From positions 1 through 38,974 of the forward strand of contig JAFDFO010000003.1 of NCBI GenBank assembly GCA_019309815.1: DNA of 38,974 nt. The letters are read 5' to 3'. Below, piece by piece: positions 23,867-32,586 of this stretch (position 1 is the first letter of the stretch; every line of letters starts with the position of its first letter). This stretch comes from Deltaproteobacteria bacterium (GTDB lineage: Bacteria > Desulfobacterota > Desulfobacteria > Desulfobacterales > C00003060). Position numbers and translations under genes: made by a program. The notes below the pieces were generated by a model that did no database searches, was not told the DNA's origin, and saw nothing but the letters and a program-made list of their open reading frames with translations.

Positions 23867-25003
23867 ATGGCAACACTGAATGAAAAGGTGAGATTGTTCA
23901 GAGGGCTGCTTACCGGTGAGACCGCCGAAGCAGGGCCGTTCTATGTCCTGGTGGACGTCACGCGTTCATGCAATCTCGCCTGTCTGGGATGTCGCTATCA
24001 TTCTCCTCACGTGAAGGTCCCGTCACCAGGTGACAGGAGCAAGAAGAACATCTCTTTCCATCTCTTCAGGGAACTGTGCAAGCAACTCAGGGCCATGGGT
24101 ACAGGGAGGTTAATTCTAACGGGAGAAGGGGAACCCTTTCTCCACCCTCGTCTCCTGGAAATGATTTCTACTGCCAAGAGCGTGGGACTTCACGTCACCT
24201 TGTTTACCAATGGTACGTTGCTTGACGAAGGCAAGGTACAATCGCTCATAGATTCTCAACTCGATGTCCTGACAGTGAGTCTGTGGGCTGGTTCACAAGA
24301 AGAATACGAACGAAACCACCCAGGCGCGGGGCCGGAGTACTTCAACACCATTGTTGATGCTCTCCAGCGTATGGCCCGTCTCAAGGCCGACCAAGCGAGT
24401 CATCTTCCCTCAGTTGTTATGCATCATCCTATATATCGCAACAACTTTGGCAGTATCCAAGCAATGGCTGACCTTGCTCAAGAAACGGGGTGCAATACGC
24501 TGTCTTTTTCTCCGCTCAGAACCCGGCGGGGGAAACTAGAGTCATTTGCTCTGACCCAGGATGAGACGAGACTCTTAAGCCTGAACTTGGCGGGGATCAA
24601 GAGGCGGCTGGATTCACTTGCCATAGGGCACAATATAGACAATACCATTTTGCGCTACCGGACGGGCGAAAAGGTGTGGGAAAAAGTGCCTTGTTACGTT
24701 GGCTGGGTCCAGGCTCATATCAAAGTGGATGGTACAGTCCTCCCGTGCAATTCATGCAGCTTGCCGATGGGCAATCTCAATGAGGACAGGTTGAGCGATA
24801 TATGGAATGGCCCTTCTCTGAAAAGGTTCCGCAGGCAGACGCTTACGAAAGAAGGCCTGGCACACGTGGGGTTGCACTGTGACTGTCATTTCTGTTGCCA
24901 TGTGGAGGACAACATGCGTGTTCACCGGATCTTTCGCTGGTTTTCGCCCTTTTTACCCGGCAAGAGAAACAGAAAAGCGTGGTTGCCTCTTGAGACATCG
25001 TAG
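23867..25003 (+). CDS. Radical SAM protein with SPASM-like C-terminus
   Basis: A 378-aa radical SAM enzyme. The cluster motif is RSCNLACLGCRYH (CxxxCxxC), followed by LILTGEGEPFLHPRLLEMI (GGEPLL-type motif) and VTLFTNGTLLDEGKV. The C-terminal part has VPCYVGW, then DGTVLPCNSCSLPMGNLNEDRLSDIWNG and a last HCDCHFCCHVEDN group, the layout of SPASM/twitch domains that bind extra Fe-S clusters. Such enzymes modify peptides, amino acids or sugars, but no precursor peptide gene was found near. A 139-base gap precedes it. The GC content is higher than in the two radical SAM genes before it. Confidence 0.85.
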   Translation: MATLNEKVRLFRGLLTGETAEAGPFYVLVDVTRSCNLACLGCRYHSPHVKVPSPGDRSKKNISFHLFRELCKQLRAMGTGRLILTGEGEPFLHPRLLEMISTAKSVGLHVTLFTNGTLLDEGKVQSLIDSQLDVLTVSLWAGSQEEYERNHPGAGPEYFNTIVDALQRMARLKADQASHLPSVVMHHPIYRNNFGSIQAMADLAQETGCNTLSFSPLRTRRGKLESFALTQDETRLLSLNLAGIKRRLDSLAIGHNIDNTILRYRTGEKVWEKVPCYVGWVQAHIKVDGTVLPCNSCSLPMGNLNEDRLSDIWNGPSLKRFRRQTLTKEGLAHVGLHCDCHFCCHVEDNMRVHRIFRWFSPFLPGKRNRKAWLPLETS

Positions 25004-25101
25004 CTCAAAGGGTCTTTAGGATACGATCCCTTGTCATCCTTGCGGTTCAATCCCTCTGAAGCGGGACTGCAGGGATTTTCAATTCTTTGTTTGGAAGCCG
25101 A

Positions 25102-26703
25102 ATGAATCGCACATCAGGGGTTCGAATTGAAGAGCTTTGGTTGGGTACCCGCTTCCTCCTGGAGTTGCCGTTTTTCCTGCGACGTCCGGTGCAAAGGAAG
25201 GAAGCGGACAAATGTCTCCGACTCCGTTTTGAGAAAAGGCAGCCCCGGTTTCTGAACCTGGTGCGTGACACCATTTACAGCGCACCTGGGAGTCCTTATC
25301 GGAAACTTCTTGGCTGGGCGGGGTGCGAGGCCGGAGACCTGGAGAAGCTGGTCCATCACGAAGGTGTTGAAGGAGCACTCACAGAATTGTGCCGAGCAGG
25401 GGTCTATCTTACCGTGGATGAGTTCAAGGGCCGTTGCCCGATCGTTCGGGGCAGTCAAAAGCTCACAGTTCAACCCCATCTCTTTCACAACCCAACCCCA
25501 TCTCCCTCCATAGGCATTCGAACCAGCGGCAGTCGAAGCGCCGGTATTCCTGTACCGGTGGATTTCGCGTTTATCCGAAGCCGCTCAATAAACGCCTTGC
25601 TCGGCCTGTCAGCCCGAGGAGGAAATGAATGGCATCATGCCGTCTGGGGAATTCCGGGCGGCTCGGCAATGGTTCACCTGCTGGAATTCAGCGGGTTTGG
25701 GATCCACCCTGTGAAGTGGTTTTCGCACGTGGATCCGGCGACACCGGGACTACATCCGCGCTACCATTGGAGTGCCCTCACACTCCGTTGGGCAGGATTC
25801 CTGGGAGGCGTGTCCCTTCCCGGTCTGCAGTATGTTCCGGTCAGTGATCCTTTGCCGATATTGGACTGGTTTATCCAGGTTCTGCGCTCCGGCAAGGTGC
25901 CTCACCTTCTCACCTACATGAGTTCTGCTCTGCGTCTTTGCCGGGCAGCAGAGGAAATGGGTGTCGAAATTCCTGGGGCTCAATTCACGGTGTTGGGAGA
26001 GCCGGTCACAGAGATTGGTCTGTCCACAATACGGCGGACCGGAGCAGAGGCCGTTTCCAGATACGGCAGCGCCGAGTGTGGAACAATCGGGTATGGATGT
26101 CTCAGACCTGAAGCGCCCGATGAGGTGCATCTCCTACACGATCGCGTGGCCCTCGTTCAGGTAAAAGAAGAGAACAAGGATGCGGGAATCCCTTCGGGCG
26201 CGCTTTTCGTTTCTACGCTTGAGTCAGCCACACCGTTTATTCTGCTGAATGTTTCACTCGGGGATCAGGCGGTTATGGTAGAACGCGACTGCGGGTGTCG
26301 TCTCCAAGAACTCGGCTGGACAAGACACCTGCACTCAATCCGCAGCTATGAAAAACTCATTGCCGGAGGCATGTCGTTCTTAGATACGGACCTGGCCCTG
26401 GTGATGGAGGAGACCCTCCCGGAACGCTTCGGAGGTGCTCCGACGCACTATCAGTTGCTGGAAGACAGTGACGAGGGGGGACTCCAATGTTTTCGGCTTC
26501 TGGTGCATCCCGAGGTGGGGCCGGTCGAACCTGAGGCAGTCGTCGAGACATTCCTGACCGCCCTCAGTTCGGGCAATGGGGTTGAAAGGATGATGGGTAT
26601 GGTGTGTAAGGATGCTCAGCTCCTCACCGTGGAGCGTACCCCTCCTTTGACGACAAGTTCGGGCAAGATTCTCCATTTTCACCAGGCGCGCCAGGCACCT
26701 TGA
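25102..26703 (+). CDS. PaaK-like adenylate-forming protein
   Basis: A 533-aa protein related to the phenylacetate-CoA ligase/CapK branch of adenylate-forming enzymes. The ATP P-loop reads IRTSGSRSAGIPVPV, the later YGSAECGTIGYGC matches the YxxTE-type adenine motif, and a CGC with RSYEKLIAGGM stands where the hinge region is expected. Members activate carboxylates as acyl-AMP and may transfer them to CoA or a carrier. The C-terminal SSGKILHFHQARQ holds a Lys in the place of the catalytic lysine. A TTG at 25087 would add five residues; the ATG at 25102 has GGAAG before it. Placed between two radical SAM genes, it may activate their product or substrate. Confidence 0.75.
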   Translation: MNRTSGVRIEELWLGTRFLLELPFFLRRPVQRKEADKCLRLRFEKRQPRFLNLVRDTIYSAPGSPYRKLLGWAGCEAGDLEKLVHHEGVEGALTELCRAGVYLTVDEFKGRCPIVRGSQKLTVQPHLFHNPTPSPSIGIRTSGSRSAGIPVPVDFAFIRSRSINALLGLSARGGNEWHHAVWGIPGGSAMVHLLEFSGFGIHPVKWFSHVDPATPGLHPRYHWSALTLRWAGFLGGVSLPGLQYVPVSDPLPILDWFIQVLRSGKVPHLLTYMSSALRLCRAAEEMGVEIPGAQFTVLGEPVTEIGLSTIRRTGAEAVSRYGSAECGTIGYGCLRPEAPDEVHLLHDRVALVQVKEENKDAGIPSGALFVSTLESATPFILLNVSLGDQAVMVERDCGCRLQELGWTRHLHSIRSYEKLIAGGMSFLDTDLALVMEETLPERFGGAPTHYQLLEDSDEGGLQCFRLLVHPEVGPVEPEAVVETFLTALSSGNGVERMMGMVCKDAQLLTVERTPPLTTSSGKILHFHQARQAP

Positions 26704-26836
26704 TGGGTTTATGTCTCTCACTTTGCCGGATGCTTTCTAAAGGGAATGAAGGATAGGAGTTCAACCTGGTAGAATAAAGCGGAAACAGGGTTTCCCCAAA
26801 ATCTTTTTGTAGTCAGATGCCTAGGAGGTCTCTACA

Positions 26837-28312
26837 GTGTCAGAGAGCAATCTAATCGAAAGAGCAAGAGAAATTAGAAGACAACTGAACACCGAACTCA
26901 AGGAGTTGCAACAACTGGGCTTGGAGATAGAGGATTATGAACAAAGAGGGAGATACATATACTTCTTTAAGAGCGGTTCACGAATAAAGTCGAAAGATGT
27001 GTTTTCATCACACATCTCTGACGTACAGGAGATAAATCTATACGTACACATACCGTTCTGCATAAACAGGTGTACATTCTGTTGTTGTTTCAGCACCGGT
27101 AAACAGCCGGAATCAATAGTAGAGGAGTACATCAATACACTAAAGAAAGAAGTGGAGCTACTGATAAGGACCTCCAGATTCGAGAATGCTGCCATAAGAT
27201 ACATCTATTTTGGCGGTGGAACCCCCACTTATCTCAGCGCCAAACAACTCGAAGATCTCATTGGATTTCTAAAGAGCAGACTGAACATTCTTCCCGACGC
27301 AGGTTTCACATGCGAAACGAGTCCTGAAACCACGGTTGGGAGTGCCGGGAAAGAGCGACTTCAAGCCTTACTGGAAAACGGTGTCAACCGGTTAAGTATG
27401 GGCATACAGTCCTTCGACGACAATATCCTCAAGCGGATTGGCAGAAAGCACAGTGCAAAGACAGCGATATCTGCATATAGAAATTCCCATGAGGCAGGTT
27501 TCACAAACATGAACATCGATCTCCTGTTCGGCTTACCCGAACAAACACTTGAAAAATGGGAAGCCGACCTGAAGATTGCCACTGACCTAAATCCTGGTTG
27601 GATTAGTTCATACCGTCTTCGGATAGAAAATCCAAAGATGCATGGAGCATTCATAAGAGAAGCCGATCTTTTTCCGGACAAAGAAACCGTCTTGTTGATG
27701 AATATCATGTCTATTGAAAAGCTCACCGATTCAGGATACCAACAGGCACAGGCCCCTCATACTTTTCTTCTGCCATCTAAACTACAACTCACCCCGCGCC
27801 ATTACCTGGGCGAAGAAGAACTTGGTCTTGGCGTATCGGCACGGTCCTATCTCGACGGTGTTCGATATGAGAACTTTCATAATCTAAAAAGATACATGGT
27901 GTCCGTCGACAAAGGACAGTTGGCAATTTCATTTGCAGGGAAATATTCCAGGAGGCAACAGATGGAAAGAGAGACTGTCATGATGTTCAGGGGGCCAAAG
28001 GGAGTCAATAGAGGTGATTTCAATACCAGATTTGGGCTTGACGTTGACAGCGTTCTTGGTGAACGCCTTCAAAGACTGAAAAAGGCAGGGATGATCACCG
28101 ACGATGGAGAAACCCTTAGATTGTCAAATAAAGGTTTGCTCTTTGCTGTTGAGGTACTCAAACAGTTTTACTCTCAAGACGCTGTTAGCAGGTTCAAGAA
28201 TATGATTTACAACAACGAATCGTTAAAAGGTCTCTTCCTCGACAAGAAGTATAGTAGATCCGGTGAAGTCATCGCAAATATCGTTAAGACAGTGGCTGGT
28301 TATGCAAAATGA
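26837..28312 (+). CDS. HemN/HemW-like radical SAM protein
   Basis: A 491-aa radical SAM enzyme of the coproporphyrinogen oxidase-like group. YVHIPFCINRCTFCCCF holds a CxxxCxxCxC pattern (three Cys in a row at its end), followed by IRYIYFGGGTPTYLSAKQLE, FTCETSPETT, NRLSMGIQSFDDNILKRIGRKH and NIDLLFGLPEQTLEKW. A HemN_C-like winged domain follows at about 390-450. Besides haem enzymes, this fold includes class C radical SAM methyltransferases and cyclopropanases of natural-product pathways. The first 65 residues (helical, RARE-IRRQLNTELKELQQL) are not typical of HemW. No other haem genes are near, so a pathway role is likelier. Start is GTG with TAGGAGGT upstream. Codon use is AT-leaning. Confidence 0.85.
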   Translation: MSESNLIERAREIRRQLNTELKELQQLGLEIEDYEQRGRYIYFFKSGSRIKSKDVFSSHISDVQEINLYVHIPFCINRCTFCCCFSTGKQPESIVEEYINTLKKEVELLIRTSRFENAAIRYIYFGGGTPTYLSAKQLEDLIGFLKSRLNILPDAGFTCETSPETTVGSAGKERLQALLENGVNRLSMGIQSFDDNILKRIGRKHSAKTAISAYRNSHEAGFTNMNIDLLFGLPEQTLEKWEADLKIATDLNPGWISSYRLRIENPKMHGAFIREADLFPDKETVLLMNIMSIEKLTDSGYQQAQAPHTFLLPSKLQLTPRHYLGEEELGLGVSARSYLDGVRYENFHNLKRYMVSVDKGQLAISFAGKYSRRQQMERETVMMFRGPKGVNRGDFNTRFGLDVDSVLGERLQRLKKAGMITDDGETLRLSNKGLLFAVEVLKQFYSQDAVSRFKNMIYNNESLKGLFLDKKYSRSGEVIANIVKTVAGYAK

Positions 28313-28489
28313 GAAGGAGGGGGTTTTTGCGGACGCCCGACGGGTTTGAACTTGGACAGTGACTGCAACTTTTCATGATAAGAAACTCTTTTCGAAGACA
28401 ATAGACTTCATGAATTCAGAGCGACTGCGACTTCACGCAAATCCGACCTGAACACTTGGAAACTAGACCAAGGGAAAAGACATAAATAA

Positions 28490-29305
28490 GTGGTTCTGAT
28501 CATTACAGGACATCAACGCTCTGGTACCACATTGCTCCTGGAACTGTGCAACAGTCATCCCGACATCTCACTGACTATGGAATTTGGAAATTTTTGTTCC
28601 ATTGGTAAGCCTTATATAGTGTACATGTCACGGATGATTAAGCGGTGGTTGGGTATCGGGATAAGATATTGGCCTTTAGTCGTAACACAAGCCGGGGTCT
28701 TTACATCCATTGTCAAGAGGCAGAAGCGAATGACGATTGCACGAAACCATGCCTTTGTCCTGCATTATCTTTTCAAGATGTTGAGACATTGGCAGAGACG
28801 TGTAAATGTCCAGGCCATTGAAGCAACCCTCAAGAATATCTTTCCTGGAAAGCGCATTGTTGGTGATAAGTACCCTGATTACGTTTTTGAACTGAGCGAA
28901 CTGGCAGGCGCTGATAATCTGTCTATCCTGGTTATATGTCGTGATTGCAGGGACGTAACCAGCTCTGCTTTAAGGACGGTGTCCACAGCATGGCGAAACA
29001 TGCCGGTGCTCAGGAAGAAGATGGATACAGCCGAAAAAATTGCAGAACGTTGGGTGCAAGCTATTGAACTGATGGATCGCCACAGGGACAAATTATGCGT
29101 TATTCACTACGAGGACCTGATTAAAGAGAAGGAGCGGGAACTCAAAGCGCTTGGGAACTGGTTAGGCGTGGACCCTGCGGGTTTTAATGCAGAGGTGATC
29201 CGTGACAATACGATAGGAAAATACAAAAATGGTCTTTCAGATATAGACCTGATGACGGTTATGGACGTTGCCGGGCCGACAATGGCTAAAATGGGTTATC
29301 TGTAG
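28490..29305 (+). CDS. Sulfotransferase 1
   Basis: A 271-aa PAPS-dependent sulfotransferase. The 5'-phosphosulfate loop reads ITGHQRSGTTLLLELCNSHP and the 3'-phosphate site VICRDCRDVTSSALR. A later VIHYEDLIKEKERELKALGNWLGV matches the conserved C-terminal part. Such enzymes move sulfate from PAPS to a hydroxyl or amine of a glycan, lipid or small molecule. The start is a GTG, the first codon before VLIITGHQRSG, with only weak ribosome signal. It stands between the HemN-like gene and the dehydrogenase pair, and a second sulfotransferase lies at 36.7 kb. Confidence 0.88.
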   Translation: MVLIITGHQRSGTTLLLELCNSHPDISLTMEFGNFCSIGKPYIVYMSRMIKRWLGIGIRYWPLVVTQAGVFTSIVKRQKRMTIARNHAFVLHYLFKMLRHWQRRVNVQAIEATLKNIFPGKRIVGDKYPDYVFELSELAGADNLSILVICRDCRDVTSSALRTVSTAWRNMPVLRKKMDTAEKIAERWVQAIELMDRHRDKLCVIHYEDLIKEKERELKALGNWLGVDPAGFNAEVIRDNTIGKYKNGLSDIDLMTVMDVAGPTMAKMGYL

Positions 29306-29361
29306 ACCGTCTTTCATTGTCAGACTTCTTTTCGGTCAATATCTTTACATAGGTGACGAGC

Positions 29362-30495
29362 ATGAATGATGGCTTGACATTGAGTGGGATGATTCCAGGT
29401 TGGACGTTTCCCTCAGGCGAAAAAGCAGAATATACGATAGGGGTTCTGCCGGGAGAGGGGATTGGTCCGGAGATTATCGAGGTGTCCCTGAACGTGCTGG
29501 ATGCCGTAACTCGAGGGACCCCCGCCCAGTTCGAAGTTAAAGAAGGGGGGGACATTGGACTGCTGGCCGAACAGAAGACGGGTCAGATTCTGACCAAGGA
29601 AGTTGTCTCCTTTGTCGAATCCGTGTTTTCAGCAGGGGGCGCAGTGTTGTGTGGGCCTGGCGGCGGACGTTTCGTCTATGAGCTTCGCTCCGAGTTCGAT
29701 CTCTTTTGCAAGGTCACCCCAATACGGCCTCTGTCCCCGTTGCTGGACGTGGGCGTCATCAAGACGGACAACTTGAACGACGTGGACGTCCTGATAGTGC
29801 GGGAGAACGCGGGGGGCATTTATTTCGGGCGATGGGAAGAAACGCAGGAGACGGATGAGTTAAAGGCCTCACACACGTTTGAGTATCGGGAGAGCGAGGT
29901 GGAAAGGATCCTTGGCGTTGCTGTCGCACTTGCCCGTGGGCGGCGTCGGCGTCTGACCCTGGTACTTAAGCCTGACGGTATACCATCCATCAGTCGCTTG
30001 TGGATTGAAGTATTCAAACGAGTGGTAAAGGATTCGGGTCTTGAGTCCCAGATCTTGCAGGTAGACTATGCTGCCTATCATCTCATCCATGCAGCTCAGG
30101 ATTTTGATGTCATTGTCTGTCCCAACCTTTTCGGCGATATTCTGTCTGACTTAGGCGGTTTGTTGATGGGTTCGCGCGGCATGTGTTTCTCGGGAAACTT
30201 CGGAAAGGAAGGGAGAGCAGTCTATCAAACCGGGCACGGCGCGGCTTATGATCTATCCGGCCGCGACCAGGCCAACCCGATTGGACAGCTCTGCTCCCTG
30301 GCCATGTTGCTTCGCGTGAGTTTCGGCCAGCAGGGGCTTGCACAGCGCATTGAGGCTGCCATGGGAAAGGTCCTTCGAGAAGGGTGGAGGACACCGGATA
30401 TCGTATCGCCAGGTTGCAGAGTCATCGGGACCCGGGAACTGGGCGATCGAATCGTTGAAGCAATTGAAGCGCTCAACGAAGCAAGGGCCGCATGA
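29362..30495 (+). CDS. Isopropylmalate/isocitrate dehydrogenase family enzyme
   Basis: A 377-aa beta-decarboxylating dehydrogenase. Visible motifs are IGVLPGEGIGPEI, LRSEFDLFCKVTPIRP, VRENAGGIYFGRWEE (IPMDH-like GGIYFG), the catalytic Lys in LVLKPDGIPSISRLW, Asp in DYAAYHLI and NLFGDILSDLGG. The NAD loop reads HGAAYDLSGRDQANPIG in place of HGSAPDIAGKGIANP. The usual GSLGMLPSA is replaced by GSRGMCFSGNF, so the substrate pocket probably differs from leucine-pathway enzymes. No leuCD genes are near. It should oxidise and decarboxylate a malate-like acid. A GTG at 29353 is an earlier start; ATG 29362 has AGGTGA before it. It overlaps the next gene by four bases. Confidence 0.87.
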   Translation: MNDGLTLSGMIPGWTFPSGEKAEYTIGVLPGEGIGPEIIEVSLNVLDAVTRGTPAQFEVKEGGDIGLLAEQKTGQILTKEVVSFVESVFSAGGAVLCGPGGGRFVYELRSEFDLFCKVTPIRPLSPLLDVGVIKTDNLNDVDVLIVRENAGGIYFGRWEETQETDELKASHTFEYRESEVERILGVAVALARGRRRRLTLVLKPDGIPSISRLWIEVFKRVVKDSGLESQILQVDYAAYHLIHAAQDFDVIVCPNLFGDILSDLGGLLMGSRGMCFSGNFGKEGRAVYQTGHGAAYDLSGRDQANPIGQLCSLAMLLRVSFGQQGLAQRIEAAMGKVLREGWRTPDIVSPGCRVIGTRELGDRIVEAIEALNEARAA

Positions 30496-32525
30496 AACCC
30501 GTTCTGCTGTTAGTGGATCTGCAAAAGGATTTCCTGTCCAGGCCGGCCCTGGAGCCTCCGGCTGAGGAACTCATCCCACGAGTGGGGCAGTTGCTCAAAG
30601 GCTGCCGGGAGTTAGGCGTTCCCGTTATTCATGCCCATACAGTGGTTCGGGCTGACGGGGAAGACCGGATGCCGCACTGGAAGAGCGCAGGGATTTGGGA
30701 GTGTATTGCAGGCAGACCGGGTTCAGCCCCCCCCGAGGAATTGCAACCACGAGACCAGGAGCCGGTTTTTGAAAAGCAGTTCTACAGTGCCTTTGCTGAC
30801 AGGTCCCTTCACGCCACGCTGGAAGAGTTAGACGCAGATACGCTCATTGTAGCGGGGGTCTACCTGCACGGATGCGTGCGCTCCACGGTTATGGATGCCT
30901 ACGAACGGGGCTTCGAGATCTGGGTAGCAGAAGACGCCACAGCTTCCACCGAAGCCGTTCATGCAAGAGTAACCAAGGACTACCTCGCAGATCGCATGGC
31001 CACCTTCCTCTCCTCTGACACGATACTGGCCAGACTCAAAAGGAATGGAACGGTTCTCCGAACCCCTGGGGTGAGGGTCCATCCGGTAGGCAATATTGGA
31101 GGGGACTGGTTGGGGGCATCCAGCCATGGCCTGTGGGAACAGAGAAACCCGTCGAAATGGGACGAAATTCTGGGCCTGATACCGCTGGCGTCACGGGAAG
31201 AAGTAGCCGGTGCCGCCGCTGCTTCCAGGAGTGCACAGGTCGACTGGCGTCGGATTTCGCCAAGGTCCAGGAGCGAACTGCTTATTGCCTGGGCGGCGAA
31301 GTTGGCAGGGCGGGAAGCCGATTTCGCGGGTCTCATGGCACTCGAGCTGGGCAAACCGATCGGTGTCGGTCACGATGAGGTACGTTTTGCGGTGGAATTG
31401 CTCCACGAAACGGCCTCCATCGTGGCCAGAGAGCAGGCTCTGACGGGCTACGACCTAAATAGGGCCAAAACCCGTTCTTGTCCGGTGGGCGTCATTGGAG
31501 TTATTACTCCTTGGAATAACCCGATTGCTATTCCTGTTGGAAAGCTGGGGGCGGCCATTGTCTTTGGCAACGGTGTTGTGTGGAAAGCAGCCCTTCAGGC
31601 TCCCCGCACCACAAGACTGGTCCTTGAGACGCTGTTTGAGGCTGGACCGCCCAATGGACTGGTGAACCTCCTTTTCGGGGGTGTGAACACGGCTAAGCAG
31701 CTGATTCTTCAGCCCGAGGTTCAAGGGATATCACTGACCGGGTCTTGTGCAACGGGCAGGGAAGTGGCAAGGCTGTGCGCTCGTTTTCCGAAGCCCTTTC
31801 AGGCGGAGCTGGGAGGAAACAACGCTGCCATTGTCATGCCGGACGCAGACGTGGAAAGGGCCGCGCAGGAGTTAGCGCTGGCGGCTTTCAGCTTTTCGGG
31901 CCAACGCTGCACTGCAACACGGCGGTTCATCGTGCATCGAGACATACGTAAGGGTTTCATCGAGGCATTGGTCGCTTCCATAAACGCTTTGAAGTTGGGC
32001 GATCCCCTGGATGTTGAGACCCAGATGGGGCCGGTCATCTCCCGGACAAAGCAGACAAGGCTCGAAGACCTGGTGAAAGCTGCTGTTTCCCATGACGCAA
32101 GGATTCTGTGTGGGGGGAGAATTCCGGCCGAGTGGGACTTTGGATGCTGGTTTGAACCCACACTTCTGGACACCCCGGAACCGACCCTTGGCGTGGTTCA
32201 GGAAGAGACCTTCGGTCCGATCGCCGTACTTCAGACGGCCAAGGACTTGGATGATGCCTTGTCATTGCTCAACGGGGTACCTCACGGTCTTGTCGCCAGC
32301 CTCTATTCAGAAGACCCTGCCTGTCAAAGACGTTTCCTGGAAGGGGCAGAAGTCGGGATTCTGAAACTTAACCAGTCCACTTTGGGGGCAGCACCCGGGG
32401 CTCCTTTCGGGGGCTGGAAGGCCTCTGGCGTGGGCCCCCCCGAGCACGGTGTGTGGGATCAGATATTTTACACCCGACCGCAGGCTTTGTATGGACAGTC
32501 TCTGGATGAAGACGCACTGCCGTGA
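30492..32525 (+). CDS. Isochorismatase-family hydrolase fused to aldehyde dehydrogenase
   Basis: A 677-aa two-domain enzyme. Residues 1-186 are a cysteine hydrolase of the isochorismatase/nicotinamidase fold with the full triad: D9 (VDLQKDF), K95 (FEKQFYSAF) and C128 (AGVYLHGCVRST). Residues from about 200 are an NAD(P)-dependent aldehyde dehydrogenase with N342 (TPWNNP), K365 (VVWKAA), E439 (ELGGNN), C473 (SGQRCTAT) and EETFGP, so both halves look active. Hydrolases of this fold mostly cut amides or carbamoyl groups. The ATGA overlap with the dehydrogenase gene implies coupled synthesis and a shared pathway, such as decarboxylation to an aldehyde or amide removal followed by oxidation to an acid. 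I know no characterised enzyme with this fusion. Confidence 0.9.
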   Translation: MKPVLLLVDLQKDFLSRPALEPPAEELIPRVGQLLKGCRELGVPVIHAHTVVRADGEDRMPHWKSAGIWECIAGRPGSAPPEELQPRDQEPVFEKQFYSAFADRSLHATLEELDADTLIVAGVYLHGCVRSTVMDAYERGFEIWVAEDATASTEAVHARVTKDYLADRMATFLSSDTILARLKRNGTVLRTPGVRVHPVGNIGGDWLGASSHGLWEQRNPSKWDEILGLIPLASREEVAGAAAASRSAQVDWRRISPRSRSELLIAWAAKLAGREADFAGLMALELGKPIGVGHDEVRFAVELLHETASIVAREQALTGYDLNRAKTRSCPVGVIGVITPWNNPIAIPVGKLGAAIVFGNGVVWKAALQAPRTTRLVLETLFEAGPPNGLVNLLFGGVNTAKQLILQPEVQGISLTGSCATGREVARLCARFPKPFQAELGGNNAAIVMPDADVERAAQELALAAFSFSGQRCTATRRFIVHRDIRKGFIEALVASINALKLGDPLDVETQMGPVISRTKQTRLEDLVKAAVSHDARILCGGRIPAEWDFGCWFEPTLLDTPEPTLGVVQEETFGPIAVLQTAKDLDDALSLLNGVPHGLVASLYSEDPACQRRFLEGAEVGILKLNQSTLGAAPGAPFGGWKASGVGPPEHGVWDQIFYTRPQALYGQSLDEDALP

Positions 32526-32586
32526 CCAACCGATTTGTCAGATATACCTTCCGAATATTTTGCCTTGTGAGGGGATTTCCTGATTG

